Origin: Mytilisepta virgata
Taxonomy: Eukaryota; Mollusca; Bivalvia; Mytilida; Mytilidae
Assembly: GCA_028015205.1 (NCBI GenBank)
Contig: CM051512.1
Span: forward strand, 24,273,139 to 24,337,138
Reading direction: 5' to 3'
Length of the DNA: 64,000 bases
The translations under genes and the position numbers were made by a program. The notes below the pieces were generated by a model. It was not told the origin of the DNA. It saw only the letters and a program-made list of their open reading frames with translations, and ran no database searches. Positions 23,201 to 33,971 of this stretch are shown piece after piece (within the stretch, counting starts at the first letter, position 1; the number at the start of each line of letters is the position of its first letter).

Positions 23201-26200
23201 AGAAAGAATAATAATAATAACAAAGAAACGGAAGAATAACAATATGTCGTCCCGTGACTACGTTCGGGGCGACATAACTAGAATTGCAATTGCGAGCAAT
23301 AGCAGATGTCGCCCCTGGCAGCCATCTTGAAAATGGCGGCCATTTCGAAAAAAAAGTATTGATTGCACACCTTCACATAGTGATCTTACTTTCTGCCAAG
23401 TTTCATTCAATTCTATCCATGTTAAGTTTTTCGCCATTTTAACATCATTTTTCAAAATGGCCGCCAAACGTCTCCAACCGATCGCCATTTTTTTTCATGA
23501 GTTTGTTCTTCTAATTGTACTTTACAAACATACGAAGTTTAATGAAATTCTATGGTACAGTTTTTGAGATATAAACGTTTTAAATTTTCGGAGGGTACCG
23601 ATCTTTGAATGGCGGCCATCTTGAAAATGGCGGCCATTTGGGAAAAAAAAGTATTGATTGCACACCTTCACATAGTGATCTTACTTTCTGCCAAGTTTCA
23701 TTCAATTCTATCCAGGCATCTCCGAGAACTAAGCCGGACAAAAATCATTGGAAAGAAAGAAAGAAAGAAAGAAAGAAAGAATAATAATAATAACAAAGAA
23801 ACGGAAGAATAACAATATGTCGTCCCGTGACTACGTTCGGGGCGACATAATAACTAGAATTGCAATTGCGAGCAATAGCAGATGTCGCCCCTGGCAGCCA
23901 TCTAGAAAATGGCGGCCATTTCGAAAAAAAAAGTATTGATTGCACACCTTCACATAGTGATCTTACTTTCTGCCAAGTTTCATTCAATTCTATCCATGTT
24001 AAGTTTTTCGCCATTTTAACATCATTTTTCAAAATGGCCGCCAAACGTCTCCAACCGATCGCCATTTTTTTTCATCAGTTTGTTCTTCTAATTGTACTTT
24101 ACAAACATACGAAGTTTAATGAAATTCTATGGTACAGTTTTTGAGATATAAACGTTTTAAATTTTCGGAGGGTACCGATCTTTGAATGGCGGCCATCTTG
24201 AAAATGGCGGCCATTTCGAAAAAAAAAGTATTGATTGCACATCTTCACATAGTGATCTTACTTTCTGCCAAGTTTCATTCAATTCTATCCAGGCATCTCC
24301 GAGAACTAAGCCGGACAAAAATCATTGGAAAGAAAGAAAGAAAGAAAGAAAGAATAATAATAACTAGAATTGCAATTGCGAGCAATAGCAGATGTCGCCC
24401 CTGGCAGCCATCTTGAAAATGGCGGCCATTTTGAAAAAAAAAGTACTGATTGCACACCTTCACATAGTGATCTTACTTTCTGCCAAGTTTCATTCAATTC
24501 TATCGATGTTAAGTTTTTCGCCATTTTAACATCATTTTTCAAAATGGCCGCCAAACGTCTCCAACCGATCGCCATTTTTTTTCATGAGTTTGTTCTTCTA
24601 ATTGTACTTTACAAACATACGAAGTTTAATGAAATTCTATGGTACAGTTTTTGAGATATAAACGTTTTAAATTTTCGGAGGGTACCGATCTTTGAATGGC
24701 GGCCATCTTGAAAATGGCGGCCATTTGGGAAAAAAAAGTATTGATTGCACACCTTCACATAGTGATCTTACTTTCTGCCAAGTTTCATTCAATTCTATCC
24801 AGGCATCTCCGAGAACTAAGCCGGACAAAAATCATTGGAAAGAAAGAAAGAAAGAAAGAAAGAAAGAATAATAATAATAACAAAGAAACGGAAGAATAAC
24901 AATATGTCGTCCCGTGACTACGTTCGGGGCGACATAACTAGAATTGCAATTGCGAGCAATAGCAGATGTCGCCCCTGGCAGCCATCTTGAAAATGGCGGC
25001 CATTTTGGGAAAAAAAGTACTGATTGCACACCTTCACATAGTGATCTTACTTTCTGCCAAGTTTCATTCAATTCTATCGATGTTAAGTTTTTCGCCATTT
25101 TAACATCATTTTTCAAAATGGCCGCCAAACGTCTCCAACCGATCGCCATTTTTTTTCATGAGTTTGTTCTTCTAATTGTACTTTACAAACATACGAAGTT
25201 TAATGAAATTCTATGGTACAGTTTTTGAGATATAAACGTTTTAAATTTTCGGAGGGTACCGATCTTTGAATGGCGGCCATCTTGAAAATGGCGGCCATTT
25301 GGGAAAAAAAAGTATTGATTGCACACCTTCACATAGTGATCTTACTTTCTGCCAAGTTTCATTCAATTCTATCCAGGCATCTCCGAGAACTAAGCCGGAC
25401 AAAAATCATTGGAAAGAAAGAAAGAAAGAAAGAAAGAAAGAATAATAATAACTAGAATTGCAATTGCGAGCAATAGCAGATGTCGCCCCTGGCAGCCATC
25501 TAGAAAATGGCGGCCATTTCGAAAAAAAAAGTATTGATTGCACACCTTCACATAGTGATCTTACTTTCTGCCAAGTTTCATTCAATTCTATCCATGTTAA
25601 GTTTTTCGCCATTTTAACATCATTTTTCAAAATGGCCGCCAAACGTCTCCAACCGATCGCCATTTTTTTTCATCAGTTTGTTCTTCTAATTGTACTTTAC
25701 AAACATACGAAGTTTAATGAAATTCTATGGTACAGTTTTTGAGATATAAACGTTTTAAATTTTCGGAGGGTACCGATCTTTGAATGGCGGCCATCTTGAA
25801 AATGGCGGCCATTTCGAAAAAAAAAGTATTGATTGCACATCTTCACATAGTGATCTTACTTTCTGCCAAGTTTCATTCAATTCTATCCAGGCATCTCCGA
25901 GAACTAAGCCGGACAAAAATCATTGGAAAGAAAGAAAGAAAGAAAGAAAGAATAATAATAACTAGAATTGCAATTGCGAGCAATAGCAGATGTCGCCCCT
26001 GGCAGCCATCTTGAAAATGGCGGCCATTTTGAAAAAAAAAGTACTGATTGCACACCTTCACATAGTGATCTTACTTTCTGCCAAGTTTCATTCAATTCTA
26101 TCGATGTTAAGTTTTTCGCCATTTTAACATCATTTTTCAAAATGGCCGCCAAACGTCTCCAACCGATCGCCATTTTTTTTCATGAGTTTGTTCTTCTAAT

Positions 26201-29200
26201 TGTACTTTACAAACATACGAAGTTTAATGAAATTCTATGGTACAGTTTTTGAGATATAAACGTTTTAAATTTTCGGAGGGTACCGATCTTTGAATGGCGG
26301 CCATCTTGAAAATGGCGGCCATTTGGGAAAAAAAAGTATTGATTGCACACCTTCACATAGTGATCTTACTTTCTGCCAAGTTTCATTCAATTCTATCCAG
26401 GCATCTCCGAGAACTAAGCCGGACAAAAATCATTGGAAAGAAAGAAAGAAAGAAAGAAAGAAAGAATAATAATAATAACAAAGAAACGGAAGAATAACAA
26501 TATGTCGTCCCGTGACTACGTTCGGGGCGACATAATAACAAAGAAACGGAAGAATAACAATATGTCGTCCCGTGACTACGTTCGGGGCGACATAATAACA
26601 AAGAAACGGAAGAATAACAATATGTCGTCCCGTGACTACGTTCGGGGCGACATAATAATAATAATAATAATAACAAAGAAACGGAAGAATAACAATATGT
26701 CGTCCCGTGACTACGTTCGGGGCGACATAATAATAATAACTAGAATTGCAATTGCGAGCAATAGCAGATGTCGCCCCTGGCAGCCATCTTGAAAATGGCG
26801 GCCATTTCGGAAAAAAAAGTATTGATTGCACACCTTCACATAGTGATCTTACTTTCTGCCAAGTTTCATTCAATTCTATCCATGTTAAGTTTTTCGCCAT
26901 TTTAACATCATTTTTCAAAATGGCCGCCAAACGTCTCCAACCGATCGCCATTTTTTTTCATCAGTTTGTTCTTCTAATTGTACTTTACAAACATACGAAG
27001 TTTAATGAAATTCTATGGTACAGTTTTTGAGATATAAACGTGTTAAATTACCGATCTATGAATGGCGGCCATCTTGAAAATGGCGGCCATTTTGAAAAAA
27101 AAAGTACTGATTGCACACCTTCACATAGTGATCTTACTTTCTGCCAAGTTTCATTCAATTCTATCCAGGCATCTCCGAGAACTAAGCCGGACAAAAATCA
27201 TTGGAAAGAAAGAAAGAATAACTAGAATTGCAATTGCGAGCAATAGCAGATGTCGCCCCTGGCAGCCATCTTCAAAATGGCGGCCATTTTGAAAAAAAAA
27301 GTACTGATTGCACACCTTCACATAGTGATCTTACTTTCTGCCAAGTTTCATTCAATTCTATCGATGTTAAGTTTTTCGCCATTTTAACATCATTTTTCAA
27401 AATGGCCGCCAAACGTCTCCAACCGATCGCCATTTTTTTTCATGAGTTTGTTCTTCTAATTGTACTTTACAAACATACGAAGTTTAATGAAATTCTATGG
27501 TACAGTTTTTGAGATATAAACGTTTTAAATTTTCGGAGGGTACCGATCTTTGAATGGCGGCCATCTTGAAAATGGCGGCCATTTCGAAAAAAAAAGTATT
27601 GATTGCACATCTTCACATAGTGATCTTACTTTCTGCCAAGTTTCATTCAATTCTATCCAGGCATCTCCGAGAACTAAGCCGGACAAAAATCATTGGAAAG
27701 AAAGAAAGAAAGAAAGAAAGAATAATAATAACTAGAATTGCAATTGCGAGCAATAGCAGATGTCGCCCCTGGCAGCCATCTTGAAAATGGCGGCCATTTT
27801 GGAAAAAAAAGTACTGATTGCACACCTTCACATAGTGATCTTACTTTCTGCCAAGTTTCATTCAATTCTATCGATGTTAAGTTTTTCGCCATTTTAACAT
27901 CATTTTTCAAAATGGCCGCCAAACGTCTCCAACCGATCGCCATTTTTTTTCATGAGTTTGTTCTTCTAATTGTACTTTACAAACATACGAAGTTTAATGA
28001 AATTCTATGGTACAGTTTTTGAGATATAAACGTTTTAAATTTTCGGAGGGTACCGATCTTTGAATGGCGGCCATCTTGAAAATGGCGGCCATTTGGGAAA
28101 AAAAAGTATTGATTGCACACCTTCACATAGTGATCTTACTTTCTGCCAAGTTTCATTCAATTCTATCCAGGCATCTCCGAGAACTAAGCCGGACAAAAAT
28201 CATTGGAAAGAAAGAAAGAAAGAAAGAAAGAAAGAATAATAATAATAACAAAGAAACGGAAGAATAACAATATGTCGTCCCGTGACTACGTTCGGGGCGA
28301 CATAATAACAAAGAAACGGAAGAATAACAATATGTCGTCCCGTGACTACGTTCGGGGCGACATAATAATAACAAAGAAACGGAAGAATAACAATATGTCG
28401 TCCCGTGACTACGTTCGGGGCGACATAATAACAAAGAAACGGAAGAATAACAATATGTCGTCCCGTGACTACGTTCGGGGCGACATAATAACAAAGAAAC
28501 GGAAGAATAACAATATGTCGTCCCGTGACTACGTTCGGGGCGACATAATAACAAAGAAACGGAAGAATAACAATATGTCGTCCCGTGACTACGTTCGGGG
28601 CGACATAATAATCACTAAAACAATATGTCTCCCTTCGAGAAGGGGAGACATAATTACGTACTGAAAACTCAATATCATGAAGATAATTAGGAGATACTTC
28701 TCCAAGAAATATATTTGTATACTTCCAGCAGTTACAAAAAGTGACGTTTACTTTTACTGATGGCAGACATGATTCAAAACAACCATATAACCTAAAGTTA
28801 TCTTTATATTTACCTCAAATGGACCATTGATATCTTTATCTTCATTTTCAATGATCCAAGCAGCGGCTAGGTCAGCGTTGTAATTTCCTGTATAATACAG
28901 TCCCTGAAATAGCAAAATCAAAGTGGTAAGGATATCTTAATTTACTGTTTCATATTATACATACATGTGTATCTTACAATTAATGGGTGTAAAGAAAATC
29001 CATTTTGGTCCCCAAAAATATTTCACCTCATTATGGTCTAAAATTCCTTAAATTCTTCAACATCAATTGTTAGACTTTTTTTAATGTCACCTCTGCTATA
29101 ATATATGGACCATTATTAATACTAGATATACGTACATGGAGTTTCTGAAATCACTTGACATTACATTTATCAAAGAACAGAGCTAGAACTAGTACTCCCC

Positions 29201-30360
29201 TCCCCCCCCAAAAAAAAATATCAAACCACATCCATGCCTATGACTTATTTAAAAAAAAAAAAAATCAAAAAAATCACTGGTACTCAGTAAGACCAGTTCA
29301 AATTAAAAGATAGATAATCATTCCTTCCTGCCCCATTTAAAAAAATAATTCTGGAATGCTGAATGCAATTTTCAATAATTTTTTCATGTCCATTTCAGAT
29401 AAAATCTTGAAGTATATCTCTGCCAGGCCATAATCTTGCCGGCGAAATGACGATTCAAGTCACCAAAGAATTTTCAAAATCGCTAAATCTCGCCGGCCTA
29501 TTCATTTCTTGGCGAAGTGAAGTCGCTATCGAAATATCAGTAAATGGGAGATAACTCGTGAAATTTTTGGATTTTTAGGTTAACTATTTTTAGCACAGGT
29601 AAATTTTTGAAACAAAATGGCGACCATCAAGAATCGAAATTTTGAAGTGGCCCTGGACTTATACTGTCAATGTTTGATTGAAATAAATACAACAGCGACT
29701 TTAAACCTTTTGAATTTTATATTAAGGGAAATCGAAATATCGTTTCATTCGTTATTTTATGAATTGAAGATGCATGGCGTCAGGACAATGTTGCGTAATC
29801 ACAAAGTCAACTAATTTTATATATTTATATGATCAGCTGATTGTTGTTTTGTTCTACAGTTAGGATTACAATGAAACACCTCTAAATCCATTTTTGAGCC
29901 ATAAAAACAAGGTTTTTGCTATCATTCCTGTTGTTAGAGAAAAAGGATGTTTCGCATCCAATTTTAATGAAATAAAAACCATATTTGACATTTGCAATGA
30001 TTCTGTGACTGGCCTAATCAACCACAAGGCCATATACATGTACCAAACATATAGTCAATTTGAATTTCTGCATACACTGACCATGCCAAGAATGGTTAAA
30101 ATAAAAATCCCTCCACCATTTTTTTGTCCACCACCTCATATATTTTTGGAAAATCTAGATGAAAACTTTTCAATTAACTTTTAAAATTGCCTTTATCTAC
30201 AAGTTTAGTCCTTGGCAATATAACAAACCCTAGTTGCAGCATTTCTGGAGAATTCCAGTGACATCAACACAGCTAACAGATCATCTCTGGGTTTAAATCC
30301 TCCATCTGCATTCTGTATTGACTCATCATTCCCATTGTCACCACCAGAAGCTGCATCCAT
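14187..30360 (-). CDS. UBA-PTH2 domain protein (peptidyl-tRNA hydrolase 2 family), five exons
   Basis: Exons 30360-30229, 28903-28814, 17221-17010, 15855-15741 and 14273-14187 join in phase to 211 residues. Residues ~27-63 look like a UBA fold ([20 protein letters not shown], then [19 protein letters not shown]). An acidic linker (EDSDDSEED) follows. From ~96 to 211 is a full PTH2 domain: [21 protein letters not shown] (Lys111, His118), [16 protein letters not shown] (Asp178), [11 protein letters not shown] and a GSLKLL end. PTH2 enzymes release peptide from peptidyl-tRNA; UBA domains bind ubiquitin. No mitochondrial leader or membrane segment is visible, unlike vertebrate PTRH2. The start Met follows an acceptor-like site, so an upstream exon is likely, perhaps only 5' UTR. 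Confidence 0.88.
14325..14425. repeat. Dispersed repeat fragment (GTCAAAGAGACAACAACC)
   Basis: Contains GTCAAAGAGACAACAACCCG and AGTGGGTCTTCAACGCAGTG, motifs I recall as part of an abundant bivalve repeat. A related fragment (GCCAAAGAGACAACCACC) is at 37242-37420. It lies just upstream of exon 5, in the intron. Confidence 0.55.
15741..15855 (-). CDS. UBA-PTH2 exon 4
   Basis: Acceptor CTACAG, one base completing Gly145, then [20 protein letters not shown] and [18 protein letters not shown], donor CAG|GTAGGA. It holds the QDAGRTQ signature with the family's conserved Asp. Confidence 0.9.
16110..16300 (+). repeat. SINE-like repeat with (ATCA)n tail
   Basis: A 3' part ending GCCACTGGACATTAAGCAGA followed by CAACAATCAATCAATCAATC. 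I recall this tail from abundant bivalve SINEs. Upstream, 15965-16110 may belong to the same element. A tRNA-like head is not clear. Confidence 0.5.
17010..17221 (-). CDS. UBA-PTH2 exon 3
   Basis: Acceptor TTTTTTTAG, then an acidic linker [19 protein letters not shown] and the N-terminal half of PTH2: [40 protein letters not shown]. Donor GG|GTAAGT at 17009, phase 2. It contains the family's GKVAAQ..HA motif. Confidence 0.9.
17245..17400 (-). repeat. SINE body, minus strand
   Basis: On the minus strand it reads GGCTTCCTCCACCAATAAAA, CTGGCCGC..AAATAGCCAA and a tail of (CAAA)n. This is the same body as the SINE at 43665-43821, but without the tRNA-like head. It sits ~25 bp upstream of exon 3's acceptor. 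Confidence 0.7.
18386..18541 (+). repeat. Left copy of a ~156-bp direct repeat flanking the satellite
   Basis: Runs from GGCTAGGGGGTGGGGACTGA to GTTATGTTCCGGACAAAAAA and GAGGAAGAAGAAC. It is repeated almost without change at 20109-20268, so the satellite lies between two copies of its own tail. Confidence 0.9.
19021..19037. repeat. C17 homopolymer in one satellite unit
   Basis: The C-run that is 6-8 long in other units is 17 here, showing slippage inside the satellite. Confidence 0.9.
20109..20268 (+). repeat. Right copy of the ~156-bp direct repeat
   Basis: Near-identical to 18386-18541 and ends in a GAGGAAGAAGAACTAGG tail. It leads directly into the element at 20299-21000. Confidence 0.9.
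20299..21000 (+). mobile_element. Single element with ATGTCTCCC ends and terminal hairpin
   Basis: Begins ATGTCTCCCAAAC and ends with hairpin 20971-21000 (ATGTCTCCCAAA..TTTGGGAGACAT), whose right arm is the inverse of the left end. Inside, a ~115-bp segment (CCTTTTGCTCTATTCACCTA to GCGGCCATTTTGA) occurs twice (about 20358-20475 and 20650-20767). Near the 3' end comes GTCGCGGACAACATTGAACG, a (GAA)n run, (AAT)n, then the hairpin. The plan parallels the units of the 21-28.6 kb array. No ORF. Confidence 0.72.
23219..23275 (+). repeat. Hairpin module, 1 copy (unit 5)
   Basis: AACAAAGAAACGGAAGAATA, ACAAT, then the stem ATGTCGTCCCG..CGGGGCGACAT. Its right arm is the inverse of ATGTCGCCCC near the start of each array unit. 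Confidence 0.92.
23792..23848 (+). repeat. Hairpin module, 1 copy (unit 6)
   Basis: Identical module following a long (GAAA)n/(AAT)n tail. Confidence 0.92.
24879..24935 (+). repeat. Hairpin module, 1 copy (unit 8)
   Basis: Identical module, joined directly to the next unit's AACTAG start. Confidence 0.92.
26477..26728 (+). repeat. Hairpin module, 4 tandem copies (unit 11)
   Basis: Four successive copies of the 57-60 bp module with no visible changes. An expanded (AAT)n run lies between the third and fourth. Confidence 0.94.
28247..28606 (+). repeat. Hairpin module, 6 tandem copies (end of array)
   Basis: Six successive copies close the array. Spacing varies only by an extra AAT between the second and third copies. 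Confidence 0.94.
28624..28651 (+). repeat. Terminal ATGTCTCCC hairpin beyond the array
   Basis: ATGTCTCCCTTC..GAAGGGGAGACAT. It has the same outer stem as the hairpin at 20971-21000 and differs from the ATGTCG modules, so the composite block starts and ends with this hairpin class. Confidence 0.85.
28814..28903 (-). CDS. UBA-PTH2 exon 2
   Basis: Acceptor ATTTCAG, then [20 protein letters not shown] and [10 protein letters not shown], donor GAG|GTAAAT. Thirty codons, phase 0 at both ends. It encodes the C-terminal half of the UBA domain. The intron that follows is 11.6 kb and contains both arrays. Confidence 0.88.
30229..30360 (-). CDS. UBA-PTH2 exon 1 (first coding exon)
   Basis: ATG at 30360-30358, then [40 protein letters not shown] and AATR, with a weak donor AGG|GTTTGT at 30228. 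An AG lies 3 bp upstream of the ATG after a T-rich stretch, so this is probably an internal exon with the 5' UTR elsewhere. The acidic N-terminus precedes UBA helix 1. Confidence 0.82.
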
Positions 30361-32518
30361 ATCCTACTATAATATATAAAACATACATGCAAATTGTAAA
30401 ATGGTAAACTTACAATAAGACGCATCAAATTTTGCAATTAAATTTCTAGATAGCATTGAATACATGTATCTCAATTTCAAAAACATATAAAATACACTTT
30501 CTGTATTTCAGATACATTGTACATGTACCAATTTTGATGAACATTTTTACAAATTGACCACATTCCAATTAAATATTTATTTAATTACCTCCATTTATTT
30601 TGAACAACAACCATTAGGCCTAAGCCTTATAAATGGGTTATAATAAGCTTCATTGTTTATTGCTGAAGTAAATGAATTTACCTACAGAATATAAAGGTTC
30701 CCCAGCATGAGATAAACTGATTAGTACAAGTCATGTTGCTGGTCATGTTAAAATGGTCTTTTTGTCAGATTTTCGGAATCCTCTGGATTTATCCATTTCT
30801 TAAACAAGATTTTTTTTGCCCATGAACCCCCAATTTTTCTTTTATAATTCAATTATATATACTTTAAAATGGTATTTGACAAAATTTTATGAAATCCTTT
30901 TTATTTTTTCATACACTTTTGAGAGACTGAAGTTGTCAATGCAAAGACAATGAAAAATCCAGAGAAAACCCATTTCATGCAAATTTTCAAAGCCTTATAG
31001 CTCTAAAATGAGCACATGAACTTATATTTTTTTCTTGCTTATTTGTTTACTATTCATATGTTCTCTCAACCTAAAACACCTATTTCAAATCCTATTTATT
31101 TTCTATTAGACCAGTGATCATCCTTAAACACAAATCACTTACATAAAAGATTTATATACATATAAAAACCTGCATATCTGTTACATTTTCCTAACAGATG
31201 TGCTGTTTTAGGTTATAAATCAGGAAAAGTACTTTGGAAAAGATTCATAATTATGCCTCATCAGGATCAGTGCTCAACATAATATATAGAAGGCAAAACA
31301 CTCTAACAGTGATACTAGAATAACACTTATATTACAAGAAATTTGATAAAAAATGTATACATTTTTATGTTTTCCCATCACTCTACTATATGCTCTACAG
31401 ATGTGCTGTTACAAAATCTATTTAACTCTATATCATGTTTATTTATTAGCAAGTTATTGGACTTGTATCTTGCTGAGAGCACAAAACTTGCTTTACTAAA
31501 AAGAAATTTGTATCAAAGAACAACTCCAATGATCCTCAGTCAATGTTAAACCATGAAAACTTGTAAATCAGTTTAGTTACAGTCGTTCATTTTGTGTCCA
31601 GACATGTGGTCGATTACATTTAAAAGTAATTGTTTAAATTACAATTTCAATTAATGATTAGGCAAAAAAAAATATGTGAGTTTACTGTCACATGCTGAAA
31701 AAAAATAGGGTCGGTAGGTCGATTTTTTTTTTTCTAAGGACTCATTCAAACAGGTAAAAGTAAACTGTCTAACACTGAAAAATGTCACTACTTCTCCGAC
31801 TGACAATGTAGGAGTAACCTCAAAATTATTTGGAGACATTACTTTACATTAATCATTGTTTTTCAAATGAAAATCGTCACTATTGTGATATTCATTGAAT
31901 ACATGTATATCAATGAAAGTTCTTGAATTGTTAAATGGAGCTATGACATTTTTGTCTGCTTTTAAATGGGGACACTGTTTAAAAGTTAGCGACAAAATGC
32001 TGGCAGTGCTGACACTGGAGGCCACCATTGTTGTTTAATACGATAAATACTGATACTGGTACCGGTACTGGACGGAAAAGGCGAGAATTTCCAGAATTTC
32101 AGAAAATTGCCGATAAAAAAGTTAGGGTCGGGATGATAGAATGAGGGTCGGTCGGGTGACAGTAAACACACATTTTTTTTTTGGCCTTACAACATGTCTG
32201 GTTTTGTCTCAAAATTTGTAGGCTACCAATACAAATACTAATATGTTTATTTCCCAATCAAGGGCATATAAATCATACAGAAAACGATAACTCCATTTCA
32301 ATTCTCGTCATGTACAGTATGGACAGTGTGATACTGTGATTTTCCACTTTCCACAAGTGGACAACACTCAAATTCCACAACTTCCTGTCCACTAAAAATT
32401 TGAGTTCCAACCTGACCATACTGTATAAACTATTATTTCATATCAGAGAAAATTTAGTTGTTTTTATTGGTTAAAACATGGTGATGTGGTATTTATTAAT
32501 CTGGGTTAAAATGCCAAG
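30361..32518. other. 5' flank of the UBA-PTH2 gene; intergenic
   Basis: Holds the MITE at 30728-31127. The rest is AT-rich with no exon I can support. The gene's promoter and any 5' UTR exon should lie here or further right, but no element identifies them. Confidence 0.45.
30728..31127 (+). mobile_element. TTAA-flanked MITE, copy b
   Basis: Same ~400-bp family as 7870-8266, opposite orientation. The left terminus is eroded (GTTGCTGGTCATGTT remains); the right end is GACCAGTGATCATCCTTAA. Confidence 0.8.
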
Positions 32519-32520
32519 CA

Positions 32521-32540
32521 GGCATTATCATGATAATGCC
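32521..32540. repeat. 20-bp perfect palindrome
   Basis: GGCATTATCATGATAATGCC is its own reverse complement. It sits ~10 bp before the first 670-bp direct repeat. Confidence 0.9.
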
Positions 32541-32550
32541 CGTGGGCATT

Positions 32551-33221
32551 AGAGTGCACACAACAGTTTTTCTTAGAACTTTTCATGACGTCATAAATTG
32601 AAGGGACATACTCAAAAGATTGATAGCTGGACAATTGGCTGTATCATATACCCATAGACAACCATATATCAAATAAAACATATTTCTTCAAGCTTTCACT
32701 GTATATAAGTATTTTTAAGGAATTCCTTTCCAAATTATTACCATTACAGAAAGATAACTGACAAAAAATAGGCCTCCCCCCTTCAAATATTTCAAAAACA
32801 GACCAACCTCAGAGCATCCTAGCAGAGATTCCTGCGCAATTTAGAGAACTGAGTATATGTGTTTTCCAAAGTACACATTCAACTGGTTTCAGCACATGTA
32901 GTTTCAGGGTACATTCGCCGCCTTTTAAAATTGCTACATGAAGTGGTATAAAAATGTTGTGTTTTCACCTACACTATTTTTGGATGTTTTCAGAGTAGTC
33001 TCCCATTAATAAAACCTTTCTGAAAATAATTACTTTTTTACATTTCATGCATTTTTTTAAACTTAAAATAAAGCCAAGACTCCAATTTAAATAATGAAAC
33101 CAAAAAACAATCAGAAATCAATATCTAGAACTTATAAATAGAGGGAATTCCATACCTATGACATCATATATTTAGAGGAAAATCACTGGAATTTTATACG
33201 AAACTGTTGTTTGCATTCTTA
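32551..33221 (+). repeat. ~670-bp direct repeat, copy 1
   Basis: Runs from AGAGTGCACACAACAGTTTT to GTTGTTTGCATTCTTA and is repeated at 33972-34639 with only about three differences. Non-coding. Confidence 0.93.
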
Positions 33222-33971
33222 AGGCATTCTTGATACCCTTATTTTCAAAATAACAATAAATTTTCTCAATCTACAGACAATTACGAATAAAACGATACCT
33301 CGTTTGTCTATTTCTGACATGTGAATCAAATGTATTGAACAAATATTCAAAGGAGGGGGTTTTGATACCCTGGGGCATAACTCACAGACAATGACATAAA
33401 ATGTAAATTTGACATATTTTGATGTAATATGAGCATATTTCTCTCTTATGAACTGTTTTATGCTTGTATACTTAAAGATTTGATTAATTTTAAGAAAATA
33501 CATGAAAAAAACTAAATTTTATTGTTAAAAAAAAGGTTCAAATGAAAAAAATAAGAATGCCAACCATTCCTTGAATTGAATAACAGTGTAATTATGGAAT
33601 AGTTTATTGACACTAATTTTTACCAGTGAAATGGAAATAAAGTTTATTTTTTATTTTTTTTTTCTTTCATTTTTTTCCCAATATTTATGTGAGAAAAAAA
33701 TCTGCATATATTAAGTGCAATGAATCATCTAAAACTATAACCGGCTTCAAAAACTGTGAATAAATAATATGACGTCTTTACACTTGACATCAAATTATTA
33801 CTGCAGATCTGTTATTTTTGGTTGCTAAGGCCAGATGGGACATAATAATGCATTAAATACCACACTTGGTATATGAAATTCTTTCTATCTGTCTAATGTT
33901 GCATAAACAATACAATACATGAGCTTTATAACCAAAATACTGTTGAAATCTGAGCCTTATCAAAGCCTTTA

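Larger units (their letters stand above)
21004..28606 (+). repeat. 7.6-kb compound tandem array, 14 units of ~490-880 bp
   Basis: Units begin AACTAGAATTGCAATTGCGA at 21004, 21199, 21710, 22211, 22702, 23276, 23852, 24362, 24936, 25450, 25960, 26738, 27220 and 27730. Full units have the order A-B-A'-C: a ~110-bp segment A (CCATCTTGAAAATGGCGGCC to TTTCATTCAATTCTATC), a unique B (from TGTTAAGTTTTTCGCCATTT), a second copy A', then C (CATCTCCGAGAACTAAGCCG to AAAAATCATTGG), a (GAAA)n tail and (AAT)n. Five units add hairpin modules. The first unit is only A joined to C (195 bp). No credible coding sequence; the many short ORFs are frame artefacts. Confidence 0.95.

Noticed and set aside
23219..28606. 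Regularly spaced short repeats as a possible CRISPR array
   Set aside because: The hairpin modules are contiguous, without unique spacers, in an animal genome intron.
21004..28664. Many ORFs of 60-173 codons on both strands (for example 26951-26430 and 28203-28664)
   Set aside because: They are repeated frames of the compound array and its hairpin modules, with poly-Lys/Arg/Tyr runs from (GAAA)n and (AAT)n. No domain is recognisable.
29617..29814. 65-codon ORF starting [11 protein letters not shown] on the plus strand
   Set aside because: It lies in an intron of the UBA-PTH2 gene on the other strand. The peptide looks protein-like, but no family, splice partner or regulatory signal supports it.
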